Shown here in pieces: positions 16,300 to 22,672 of a stretch of DNA of 32,728 nt. Each line of letters begins with the position of its first letter. The stretch's first letter is position 1. Source of the DNA: an uncultured Acidobacteriia bacterium. GTDB taxonomy: Bacteria > Acidobacteriota > Terriglobia > Bryobacterales > Bryobacteraceae. The stretch covers positions 1 through 32,728 of the forward strand of contig CAIXXM010000022.1 of NCBI GenBank assembly GCA_903923395.1, written 5' to 3'. A model generated the notes under the pieces. It made no database searches, had not been told where the DNA came from, and saw only the letters and a list, made by a program, of their open reading frames with translations. The position numbers and the translations under genes were made by a program.

Positions 16300-17676
16300 A
16301 TGAGCACGATGACCGCAACGGCGCAGGATCTTCCTGCCGTCACACAGGAAACCTATCTGGAGCATGTGAATCCACAGTGGGCCCGGCTGTTGAACCTGCT
16401 GCAGATGAACAAGGAGTACACCCGGTGCCAGGGCACGGAGCTGTTTACCTCCGAAGGCGATGTGAAGCTGGATTTCCTCTCCGGCTACTGCGTTCACAAT
16501 GCCGGCCACAATCACCCCGGAATTATTCGCGCCTTGCAGGACGAGTTGACCCGGCTCGGTCCGGCCATGCTGCAGAGCAACGTGCCGGATTATGCGGGCG
16601 ATCTTGCGAAGCGTTTGTGTGTTCTCGCCGGCGGCAAAGTCCGGAAGGTCTTCTTCGCCTGCTCCGGCAGCGAAGGCGTGGAATCTGCCATCAAGTTTTC
16701 CCGCGCGAAGACCGGACGTGACGGCATCCTCTACTGTAATGGTGCTTTCCACGGGTTGACATGCGGCGCACTTTCCCTCATGGACAGTTCTTTCTGGCGC
16801 GCCAAGTTTGGCACAATGCTGGCCGATACCAAAGGCCTGCCGTTTGGTGACATCCCAGCCCTGGAAAACGCGCTGGCCACGAAAAAATATGCCGCTTTTG
16901 TGGTGGAACCGCTGCAATCCGAGGCCGGCATCCGCACGGCGGGCCGCGATTATCTGCTCCGCGCGCAGGAGTTTTGCCGCAAGACAGGCACCTTGCTGGT
17001 GGCCGATGAAGTGCAAACCGGCATGTTCCGCACCGGCAAATTCCTCGCCTCCCATCACTTCGACCTGGAACCGGATATGGTGATTCTCGCCAAAGCTCTA
17101 TCAGGCGGCCTGATCCCCTGCAGCGCGTTGCTGATGTCCGATGCCATCTATGAAGCCGTCTTCGATTCCTTGAAGCGCTCGATCGTTCACACGTCGACAT
17201 TCAGCGAAAACGCCATGTCCATGCGCGCCGGTCTGGCCACTTTGGATGTGCTCGAAGGCGAACAACTCGGTGCGCGGGCGCTCGAAGCAGGCGACCGCTT
17301 CCGCCATGATCTCCGCAATGCTCTTGGTGCCTATGAGATGGTGGCGGATGTCCGCGGGCTGGGCCTGTTGACCGGAATCGAATTCCGCTCGCCCTCCACG
17401 CTCAAATTGAAGATCCCCTTTGAGACCTTCAAGGCGATTCACCCGGCGATGTTCGGACAGATCATCGTCATGCGGATGTTCCGCGATCATCATATTCTCG
17501 GCCAGATCTGCGGCAATAACTTCATGGTTCTCAAAGCCGCGCCCCCCTTGAATGCCACGGATGCCCAACTCGATCACTATGTCTCTTCCCTGCGCGATGT
17601 GGTCGATCTCATGCACACCTCGCCATCCTTCTGGTCAGAAGCTCTCAGTCTGGCCCGCCGCGCCGCGAATCTTTAA
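16300..17676 (+). CDS. Class III PLP-dependent aminotransferase
   Basis: A 458-aa fold-type I aminotransferase of the ornithine/acetylornithine/omega-amino acid group. It shows GHNHPGI, the cofactor-phosphate motif CSGSEGVESAIK (121-132), the ring-stacking GAFHG (148-152), ADEVQTGMFRTG with the pyridine-binding Asp236, the Schiff-base Lys265 in ILAKALSGG, and HTSTFSEN. AAGG at 16291-16294 lies 5 bases before ATG 16300. It starts 123 bases after the preceding operon, so it probably has its own promoter. The next gene, a type III polyketide synthase, follows 24 bases after its stop. The substrate cannot be read from sequence; the context suggests amination of, or precursor supply for, a lipid or aromatic product rather than plain arginine metabolism. 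Confidence 0.93.
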   Translation: MSTMTATAQDLPAVTQETYLEHVNPQWARLLNLLQMNKEYTRCQGTELFTSEGDVKLDFLSGYCVHNAGHNHPGIIRALQDELTRLGPAMLQSNVPDYAGDLAKRLCVLAGGKVRKVFFACSGSEGVESAIKFSRAKTGRDGILYCNGAFHGLTCGALSLMDSSFWRAKFGTMLADTKGLPFGDIPALENALATKKYAAFVVEPLQSEAGIRTAGRDYLLRAQEFCRKTGTLLVADEVQTGMFRTGKFLASHHFDLEPDMVILAKALSGGLIPCSALLMSDAIYEAVFDSLKRSIVHTSTFSENAMSMRAGLATLDVLEGEQLGARALEAGDRFRHDLRNALGAYEMVADVRGLGLLTGIEFRSPSTLKLKIPFETFKAIHPAMFGQIIVMRMFRDHHILGQICGNNFMVLKAAPPLNATDAQLDHYVSSLRDVVDLMHTSPSFWSEALSLARRAANL

Positions 17677-17700
17677 GGACCCAATTCCCCCGACCGAACA

Positions 17701-18750
17701 ATGCATATTTTGAGCGCGCAAAGCGCATTCCCGGAGAACTATTACACGCAGCAGGTTCTCCTCGGTGCCCTGAAGGCCTACTGGTCAGGGTCCCTCGATC
17801 ATCCTGAGATTCTGGACCGCCTGCATGTGCGCGCCTGCGTGGATGGCCGTTATCTGGCTTATCCCGTGGAACAGTACTTCGACCTCGAAACCTTCGGTGA
17901 CTTCAACCGCGCCTGGTTCGCCGCAGCAGAACAACTGGCGGAGACTGCACTGCACGGGGCGTTGGCCCGCGCCGGTCTCACCGTGTCTGACCTCGGGGCG
18001 ATCTTCTTCGTCACCGTTACGGGCGTGGCGAGCCCCACCATCGATGCCCGCCTGGTCAACCGCATGGGCCTGCCCAACTCGATCCGGCGCACTCCTATCT
18101 TTGGCCTGGGGTGCGTGGCCGGTGCAGCCGGCATCTCCCGTGCCGCGGATTATGTGAAGGCTTATCCAAATCAAGTGGCCGCCCTGGTTTCCGTGGAACT
18201 TTGCTCCCTGACCCTGCAGAAGACAGATCTTTCCGTTGCCAACCTGATCTCCTCCGGCCTGTTTGGCGACGGTGCCGCCGCGGTTCTCATCGGCGGTTCG
18301 GCGGTGGCCCGCACCGGCCCCAGGGTAGTGGCAACGCAGTCTTCGTTCTACCCCGGCACCGAAAATGTGATGGGTTGGGATATTACCGAGAAAGGCTTCC
18401 GCATTGTCCTCTCCCCCGAAGTCCCGTCCGTCATCCGCCAGCATCTTGCCAGCGATGCTGATCGTTTTCTGGCGGAGAACGGACTCACCCGCGCTGACAT
18501 CAGCTCCTGGATTCTTCACACCGGCGGCCCCAAAGTCCTCGAAGCAACGCAGGATGCTCTGGGGATTACCGCCGAAGCGCTGCAAGCCTCCTGGGATTGT
18601 CTGCGCACCGTCGGCAACCTGTCCTCTGCGTCCGTTCTCTGTGTTCTGGAACACTTCATGGAAAAGAAACGCCCCGAACCGGGCACCTGGAGCATCCTAG
18701 CTGCCATGGGTCCCGGCTTCTGCTCTGAACTCGTTCTGCTTCAATGGTGA
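17701..18750 (+). CDS. Type III polyketide synthase (chalcone/stilbene synthase family)
   Basis: A 349-aa homodimeric ketosynthase-fold enzyme that extends a CoA-linked starter with malonyl-CoA and cyclises the product to pyrones, phloroglucinols or resorcinols. The catalytic triad is visible: Cys138 in FGLGCVAGAAG, His273 in ILHTGGPKVL and Asn306 in TVGNLSSASVL. The C-terminal AMGPGF (335-340) matches the conserved GFGPG loop. The order and spacing fit chalcone synthase rather than KAS III, although FabH-like enzymes share the fold. It lacks a signal peptide. The stop overlaps the start of the FAD oxidoreductase gene by 7 bases (ATGGTGA), so the two are co-translated. Bacterial relatives often use long-chain acyl starters to make phenolic lipids. 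Confidence 0.9.
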   Translation: MHILSAQSAFPENYYTQQVLLGALKAYWSGSLDHPEILDRLHVRACVDGRYLAYPVEQYFDLETFGDFNRAWFAAAEQLAETALHGALARAGLTVSDLGAIFFVTVTGVASPTIDARLVNRMGLPNSIRRTPIFGLGCVAGAAGISRAADYVKAYPNQVAALVSVELCSLTLQKTDLSVANLISSGLFGDGAAAVLIGGSAVARTGPRVVATQSSFYPGTENVMGWDITEKGFRIVLSPEVPSVIRQHLASDADRFLAENGLTRADISSWILHTGGPKVLEATQDALGITAEALQASWDCLRTVGNLSSASVLCVLEHFMEKKRPEPGTWSILAAMGPGFCSELVLLQW

Positions 18751-19871
18751 TTGCGATGACCGGTCGAAATTACGATACCGATGTTTTTGTCATTGGCGGC
18801 GGCCCTGCCGGTTTGGCAGCGGCCATGGCCGCCCGTCAGCGTGGACTCCGCGTCATAGTGGCCGATGGCGGCAAGCCCCCGGCCGACAAAGCCTGTGGTG
18901 AAGGTCTCATGCCGGATTCGCTTGAAGCGGCGCACTCGCTCGGCATCTCCCTCACGCAACTGCCCGCCATGCCGTTCCGCGGCATCCGCTTCCACGGCGA
19001 GCAAAGCCGTGTCGAAAGTCTCTTCCCCTCCGGTCACGGGCTCGGTATCCGCCGCACCGTACTGCATACCGCTCTCACCTCGCAGGCGGAGTCGGCCGGC
19101 ATCGAGCTTCTTTGGTCCACGCCCGTGACTGGCATTGAAGACGGTACCGTCCACTTCGGCGGCCAGTCGATCCGCTCCCGGTGGATCCTCGGCGCGGATG
19201 GCGCCAATTCCCTCGTCCGCAAATGGATCGGCTGCAACGCCCCCATCCGCAACACGCGCCGCTATGCCTACCGGCGCCACTACGGTGTCGCCCCCTGGAC
19301 CGATCACATGGAAATCTACTGGGGCCGCGGTTGTCAAATCTACATCACGCCCGTCAACCCCGCAGAGGTTTGCGTGGCCCTGATCTCGCGAACCCCCAAT
19401 CTGCGTCTCGATGAAGCCCTGGAGCGCTTCCCGGTTCTGCAAACCCGCCTGCGTGGCGCGCAGCCCACCTCAACGGAACGCGGCGCGGTAACTTCCACAA
19501 TGCAGTTGCGCCGGATCACGCGCGGCAACACGGCGCTCATCGGTGATGCTTCCGGCTCCGTCGATGCTGTTACCGGCGAGGGCATCTGTCTGGCCTTCCA
19601 GCAAGCCCGCGCCCTCGGTGCCTCGCTTGCGCAGGAAAGTCTGCAGCCTTACGTCCGAGCCCACCGGAAGCTCGCCATCCGCCCCTCTTTCATGGCGGAT
19701 TTCATGCTCCTCATGGACCGTTCGAACTGGATTCGCGACCGTGCCCTGCATGCGATGTCAACGCATCCCGAAATCTTCGGGAATCTTTTGGCGATGCACG
19801 TGGGTCCCATGCACATTGGCCGCTTCGCAGGGACCGCAGGGTCTCTGGTTTGGAACATGCTGGCCGTCTGA
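18744..19871 (+). CDS. FAD-dependent oxidoreductase (geranylgeranyl reductase/aromatic hydroxylase-like)
   Basis: A 375-aa flavoprotein with the N-terminal FAD-binding motif VFVIGGGPAGLAAA (15-28), a central GADGANSLVR motif, and the second FAD motif LIGDASGSVDAVTGEGI (about 264-280). This is the layout of the PHBH-fold group, which includes aromatic-ring hydroxylases and prenyl reductases. The KACGEGLMP segment near residue 50 is typical of geranylgeranyl-reductase-like members. ATG 18744 overlaps the polyketide synthase stop; ATG 18756 is an alternative, and neither has a strong Shine-Dalgarno. By analogy with polyketide synthase/hydroxylase operons such as the Streptomyces srs locus, it may hydroxylate the polyketide ring. 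Reduction of an isoprenoid chain is the main alternative. Confidence 0.9.
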   Translation: MVIAMTGRNYDTDVFVIGGGPAGLAAAMAARQRGLRVIVADGGKPPADKACGEGLMPDSLEAAHSLGISLTQLPAMPFRGIRFHGEQSRVESLFPSGHGLGIRRTVLHTALTSQAESAGIELLWSTPVTGIEDGTVHFGGQSIRSRWILGADGANSLVRKWIGCNAPIRNTRRYAYRRHYGVAPWTDHMEIYWGRGCQIYITPVNPAEVCVALISRTPNLRLDEALERFPVLQTRLRGAQPTSTERGAVTSTMQLRRITRGNTALIGDASGSVDAVTGEGICLAFQQARALGASLAQESLQPYVRAHRKLAIRPSFMADFMLLMDRSNWIRDRALHAMSTHPEIFGNLLAMHVGPMHIGRFAGTAGSLVWNMLAV

Positions 19872-19893
19872 GCTTATCCTGAAATATTCCACT

Positions 19894-20466
19894 ATGAAAA
19901 CGTTTCGTACTACTATTGCCTGCTTCACCTTGTTCGCTGCCCTCGCATCCGCGGCAGAGATCAACGTGCAGGTCAGCCCTGTCAACGCCAAAATTGAATG
20001 GATTCTGGGGGGCGCGGTTCATACTTCCCATGGAACGTTCCGCTTGAAGAAGGGGGACGTCTGGTTTGACCCGGAATCCGGCAAAGCGCGCGGAGAACTG
20101 ATTGTGGATGCCACCAGCGGCGAAAGCGGCAACAGCGTGCGCGACGGCAGAATGCGCAACGGCATTCTCGAAGTGAAACAGTACCCGGATATCGTCTTCC
20201 GGCCGGATTCCATCATCGGCAAGGTCAATCTCACCGGCGATTCCTCCTTCTCCATGCATGGCAAATTCAGAATCCACGGCGAAGAACACGAGATCACCAT
20301 CCCGGCCACGACTTCCATCAAGGGCGATCTGGCCGAGACCCGTCTCGAATTCGACATCCCCTACGTCAAATGGGGCATGAAAGACCCCAGCGCTCTGATG
20401 CTCAAGGTCGACAAATCCGTGAAGATCAAGATCGTGGCGGAAGGTCACATCGGCCGCGGTCTTTAA
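19894..20466 (+). CDS. YceI-family periplasmic lipid-binding protein
   Basis: A 190-aa exported protein: a signal peptide (FRTTIACFTLFAALASA, cleavage about residue 20) and a YceI lipocalin-like barrel. Typical segments are AKIEWILGGAVHTSHGTF, a variant of the usual SxVxFxxxHxxxxxxxGxF, then SVRDGRMRNGILEVKQYPDIVFRPDSI, then GKFRIHGEEHEITIPA. Structures of the family hold polyprenyl or other long lipids. It begins 22 bases after the FAD enzyme's stop. The open frame extends far upstream inside that gene, but ATG 19894 with its signal peptide is clearly the start. Its place at the end of a putative lipid-biosynthetic operon suggests it carries or protects the product or its isoprenoid precursor; that link is inference. 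Confidence 0.92.
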   Translation: MKTFRTTIACFTLFAALASAAEINVQVSPVNAKIEWILGGAVHTSHGTFRLKKGDVWFDPESGKARGELIVDATSGESGNSVRDGRMRNGILEVKQYPDIVFRPDSIIGKVNLTGDSSFSMHGKFRIHGEEHEITIPATTSIKGDLAETRLEFDIPYVKWGMKDPSALMLKVDKSVKIKIVAEGHIGRGL

Positions 20467-20632
20467 GTCTCTTTACGAATTACCTATGCCCAGTTGTGGC
20501 ATCGCGTACTCATTCGCTGTAACCTGTTGAATTGGAACTGCGCCTAAACCACTTGAAGCGTACTGGCAACGGACCCCTCGCGGGTTCGAAATACTCCATG
20601 CGCGGACATTTTGGGGAAGAGTTGCGCGGCTG

Positions 20633-21253
20633 ATGCTCGTCGAATTTGAGCTCATCCAGAGAGCGCAGCAGGGCGATGCCGGGGCTTTCAATCAGGTCGT
20701 GACGGCCTACCGGCGCCGGATTCTCGGGACTATATCCCGCCTCATCGGCCGCCCTGAAGACGTGGAAGACGTCGCCCAAGAGGTTTTTATGCGGCTGTTC
20801 TTTTCTTTGGAACAGTTGCGGACTGCTGAGGTTTTCGAACCCTGGCTGTACCGGTTGACGGTCAACGCATCCTATGACTATCTGCGGAAAAGCAGACGGC
20901 GAATGGAATCGCGAATGGCCGATCTTTCCGAGCAGCAGGTGATGATCGCCGACGCAGTCGCCGGTACGCGGGCTCAAAGCGATGAGGGCGAGCGCCGCCG
21001 GGTTACAGATACGGTAAACGGGCTTCTCTCCTCGGTCTCCGAGGAAGACAGGCTCCTGTTAACGTTGAAAGAGGTCGAGGGTCTTTCTTTGAAGGAACTC
21101 GAAAAGGTCTACAACGTCAACGAGAATGCGCTCAAGGTGCGGCTGTTTCGTGCCAGACAGCGGGTTCTGAAAAAGTTTGGACAGCAGGAGGAGGAAGCGG
21201 CCTCGCGCAAGACGCGTCCCGCCGGTTCCGGTGGTGCCTCCGGAGGAGAATGA
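20633..21253 (+). CDS. ECF-type RNA polymerase sigma factor
   Basis: A 206-aa sigma-70 family factor with only regions 2 and 4. Region 2 (about 8-85) includes PEDVEDVAQEVFMRLF and FEPWLYRLTVNASYDYLRK. Region 4 (about 128-180) includes the recognition helix LSLKELEKVYNVNENALKVRLFRARQRV. A 25-residue charged tail follows. ATG 20633 is 12 bases after GGGGAAGA. The next gene, a one-TM protein, starts directly after the stop, the usual place for an anti-sigma factor. The 166-base upstream gap contains GGAACT followed by a poor -10 match, so autoregulation is possible but not shown. The stimulus is probably envelope stress, judging by the third gene. Confidence 0.94.
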   Translation: MLVEFELIQRAQQGDAGAFNQVVTAYRRRILGTISRLIGRPEDVEDVAQEVFMRLFFSLEQLRTAEVFEPWLYRLTVNASYDYLRKSRRRMESRMADLSEQQVMIADAVAGTRAQSDEGERRRVTDTVNGLLSSVSEEDRLLLTLKEVEGLSLKELEKVYNVNENALKVRLFRARQRVLKKFGQQEEEAASRKTRPAGSGGASGGE

Positions 21254-21613
21254 ATGATCGGGAATAGAAATTTCAAAGCAGGGAACGAAGCACTCGAAGG
21301 CCGGTTTGACGCCCTCATGGCTTCGTACCGCGATGCGCTGCCGGACCGCGATGCCTCACCGGATTTCATGCCGGAGATGTGGGCCCGCATCGATGCCCGC
21401 CGCAACCAGACCACATTCTTCACCCGTATGTCCCGCGCACTGGTCACCTTTGCGCTCGCTGCTTCCGTACTTTGCGGCATCCTTGTTGCTTCTTCGAATC
21501 ACCAGGCCGCGTCCTACTTCAACGGCACTTATATTGAAGTGCTGAAGATGGAGCACAACCTCGATTTGGACCCCATGCACCCCGACCGCATCGCGGAACT
21601 GGAGCAAGACTAA
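21254..21613 (+). CDS. Single-pass membrane protein, candidate anti-sigma factor
   Basis: A 119-aa protein with a cytosolic N-terminal part of about 60 residues (FMPEMWARIDARRN), one membrane helix (about 61-82, ALVTFALAASVLCGILVA) and a periplasmic tail of about 35 residues. It starts directly after the sigma factor stop, with GGAGGAG lying inside the sigma gene's last codons as its ribosome-binding site. That position and topology suggest it holds the sigma factor at the membrane. It lacks the zinc-binding HxxxCxxC of the common ZAS anti-sigma domain, so this assignment rests on context. I do not recognise a named family. Confidence 0.7.
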   Translation: MIGNRNFKAGNEALEGRFDALMASYRDALPDRDASPDFMPEMWARIDARRNQTTFFTRMSRALVTFALAASVLCGILVASSNHQAASYFNGTYIEVLKMEHNLDLDPMHPDRIAELEQD

Positions 21614-21618
21614 CTCAG

Positions 21619-22020
21619 ATGTCCCGGACCCGGTTGTCCGCAGCGATTTACCTCGTTCTGGTATTCGCCAGCGGTATTCTCGTAGGTGCAGCGGCGAACC
21701 GCCTTTACACCACAACCTCAGCCAGTGCCAACACTGCGCCCCGCACGCCGGACGAGTGGAAAAAGCGCTACCTGGAGCAGATGAAGAAGCGCCTCGGTGC
21801 TTCCGATGACCAGGTATCGAAGACTTCAGAGATCCTGGACAACACGCGCAAGCGCTTCGATGACGTGCACGCCCAGGAAAAGAAGCTGCATGATTCCATG
21901 TACGCCGAACAGGTCGACAAGATCAAATCCATTCTAACCCCCGCGCAGCAAACGGCCTTCGATGCCTGGCGTGCCGAACGCCAGAGAGAACGCGAAAAAG
22001 CCCAGAAGGCAAAGAAGTAA
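21619..22020 (+). CDS. Spy/CpxP-like periplasmic or membrane-anchored protein
   Basis: A 133-aa protein with an N-terminal hydrophobic segment (about 7-27, AAIYLVLVFASGILVGAAA) that is either a signal anchor or uncleaved leader. An all-helical, highly charged periplasmic region follows. The EWKKRYLEQMKKRLGASDDQ segment and ILTPAQQTAFDAWRAER resemble the LTxxQ pattern of the Spy/CpxP/heavy-metal-resistor family, whose members act as periplasmic chaperones or as sensors that control an envelope stress pathway. It starts 5 bases after the anti-sigma-like gene, so the three genes form one operon that ends at the terminator at 22040-22069. The family link is by motif only. Confidence 0.75.
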   Translation: MSRTRLSAAIYLVLVFASGILVGAAANRLYTTTSASANTAPRTPDEWKKRYLEQMKKRLGASDDQVSKTSEILDNTRKRFDDVHAQEKKLHDSMYAEQVDKIKSILTPAQQTAFDAWRAERQREREKAQKAKK

Positions 22021-22039
22021 AAGCCGCTCACCGGAAATG

Positions 22040-22069
22040 AAAAAGGCCACCCTCGCGGGTGGCCTTTTT
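22040..22069. terminator. Bidirectional intrinsic terminator between convergent genes
   Basis: AAAAA-GGCCACCC (22040-22052) pairs with GGGTGGCC-TTTTT (22057-22069) around a four-base loop. With A and T tracts on both sides the hairpin works on either strand, ending the sigma operon on + and rpmE on -. Confidence 0.93.
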
Positions 22070-22091
22070 CGTATTGTGCTTGTCTGCGGAG

Positions 22092-22331
22092 TTATGACTT
22101 CGCAGCGATCTTTTCGAGCTTGGCGGCACGGTGGGCGGCGAAGCGCTTCTCAAAGCGGTCCACGCGTCCGGCGGTGTCAATGAGTTTCTGTTTGCCGGTG
22201 AAGAACGGATGGCAATTGGAGCAAATTTCTACGCGGATGTCGCCCTTGTGGGTGGAGCGCGTTGAAAACACGTTCGTACACGCACAAATGACTTTCACTT
22301 CGTTGTAGGCAGGGTGGATTCCGGGTTTCAT
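22092..22331 (-). CDS. rpmE: 50S ribosomal protein bL31 (zinc-binding type)
   Basis: A 79-aa ribosomal protein that bridges the 50S and 30S subunits. It starts [12 protein letters not shown] and contains [13 protein letters not shown], both hallmarks of bL31. Cys16, Cys18, Cys37 and Cys40 form the zinc site, so this is the Cys-plus form. The C-terminal 25 residues ([23 protein letters not shown]) are a basic helix typical of longer L31 versions. The open frame extends to 22370, but ATG 22331, with AAAGG 8 bases before it, is the proper start. A structured transcription unit ending in a terminator lies 49 bases upstream. A weak promoter-like TTGAAT-15-TAAGAT occurs in that gap, so rpmE may be expressed by read-through, by its own promoter, or both. 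Confidence 0.96.
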   Translation of the reverse strand: MKPGIHPAYNEVKVICACTNVFSTRSTHKGDIRVEICSNCHPFFTGKQKLIDTAGRVDRFEKRFAAHRAAKLEKIAAKS

Positions 22332-22379
22332 TACAAGGCCTTTCAGGAACTTCGATCTTACCACATTCATTACGGATTC

Positions 22380-22430
22380 AAAAATGCAAAGCCCCCCTGA
22401 AGCCGCGCGCGACGGCTTGCAGGAGGGCTT
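22380..22430 (-). terminator. Terminator hairpin before rpmE
   Basis: On the minus strand a 17-bp stem with one bulged C pairs 22413-22430 with 22389-22405 around a 7-base loop. TTTTT (22380-22384) follows after TGCA. The hairpin is very stable, but the T tract starts four bases late. On the plus strand the same hairpin is followed by CTTTTA, so weak activity there is possible. Confidence 0.7.
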
Positions 22431-22563
22431 GCCTTTTACTACTTACTATTGCTTCGCCTTTAACATCTCTGAGGCGTTGCTCTCGTCTCAACGAGGCAGC
22501 CGGTCCACAGGAACGCGACCCCGCCACTGATAGCGGGCATCTTCAGCTTTTACAGCAGTCGAC

Positions 22564-22605
22564 TCAACAGTCGGCCACCTCGTTGGATTTACTGCCAGGA
22601 TTCAT
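22564..22605 (-). CDS. 13-codon candidate leader ORF
   Basis: ATG 22605 opens the frame MNPGSKSNEVADC and then a TGA stop. It is preceded by AAGGAGGTGG (22614-22623), nearly the full complement of the 16S rRNA 3' end, with 11 bases between GGAGG and ATG. Codons 7-12 lie in the 5' strand of the 14-bp helix, so a translating ribosome would melt that helix. The peptide ends in Cys directly before the stop. Such an arrangement resembles leader peptides used in attenuation, but translation is unproven. Confidence 0.4.
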   Translation of the reverse strand: MNPGSKSNEVADC

Positions 22606-22639
22606 CTTCTGGACCACCTCCTTCTTCAGTGATACCTAG

Positions 22640-22668
22640 AAGGTACGCCCGATTCACGCGGTTGTCAA
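22640..22668 (-). promoter_or_regulatory. Sigma-70 type promoter of the 250-nt RNA
   Basis: On the minus strand, TTGACA (22663-22668) is a perfect -35 box. It is followed after exactly 17 bases by TACCTT (22640-22645), a 3/6 match to the -10 consensus. Transcription would start near 22633. The -35 box lies directly after the stop codon of the TPR lipoprotein gene. Confidence 0.6.
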
Positions 22669-22672
22669 ATCC

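Larger units (their letters stand above)
22380..22633 (-). ncRNA. Candidate structured RNA or leader of rpmE, about 250 nt
   Basis: No long gene occupies this stretch, yet it has all the parts of a transcription unit: a promoter at 22640-22668, a predicted start near 22633 and a terminator ending near 22380. A long-range helix of 14 continuous pairs joins 22572-22585 (CAACGAGGTGGCCG) to 22489-22502 (CGGCTGCCTCGTTG), counting two G-U pairs. Inside it is a CCCGC/GCGGG hairpin near 22517-22537, and after it a CGCCT/AGGCG hairpin near 22455-22476. A 13-codon ORF with a strong ribosome-binding site lies in the 5' part. It could be an independent small RNA or an attenuating leader of rpmE, whose start is 49 bases beyond the terminator. 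I cannot match it to a named RNA family. Confidence 0.55.

Noticed and set aside
20534-20562. ECF-type promoter (GGAACT and downstream CGTACT) before the sigma factor gene
   Set aside because: The -35 looks right but the spacing and -10 are poor, so it is not listed as a feature.
20571-20600. tRNA T-loop-like GGGTTCGAAAT
   Set aside because: No acceptor stem, anticodon arm or D arm can be built around it.
22500-22590. Plus-strand sequence resembling a cobalamin riboswitch (CCCCGCCACTGATA, later CAGTCGGCCACCTC)
   Set aside because: Only the CCGCCACTG part fits well; the rest of the B12-box pattern is poor. On the plus strand no gene follows, while promoter, terminator and ORF signals all favour the minus strand.
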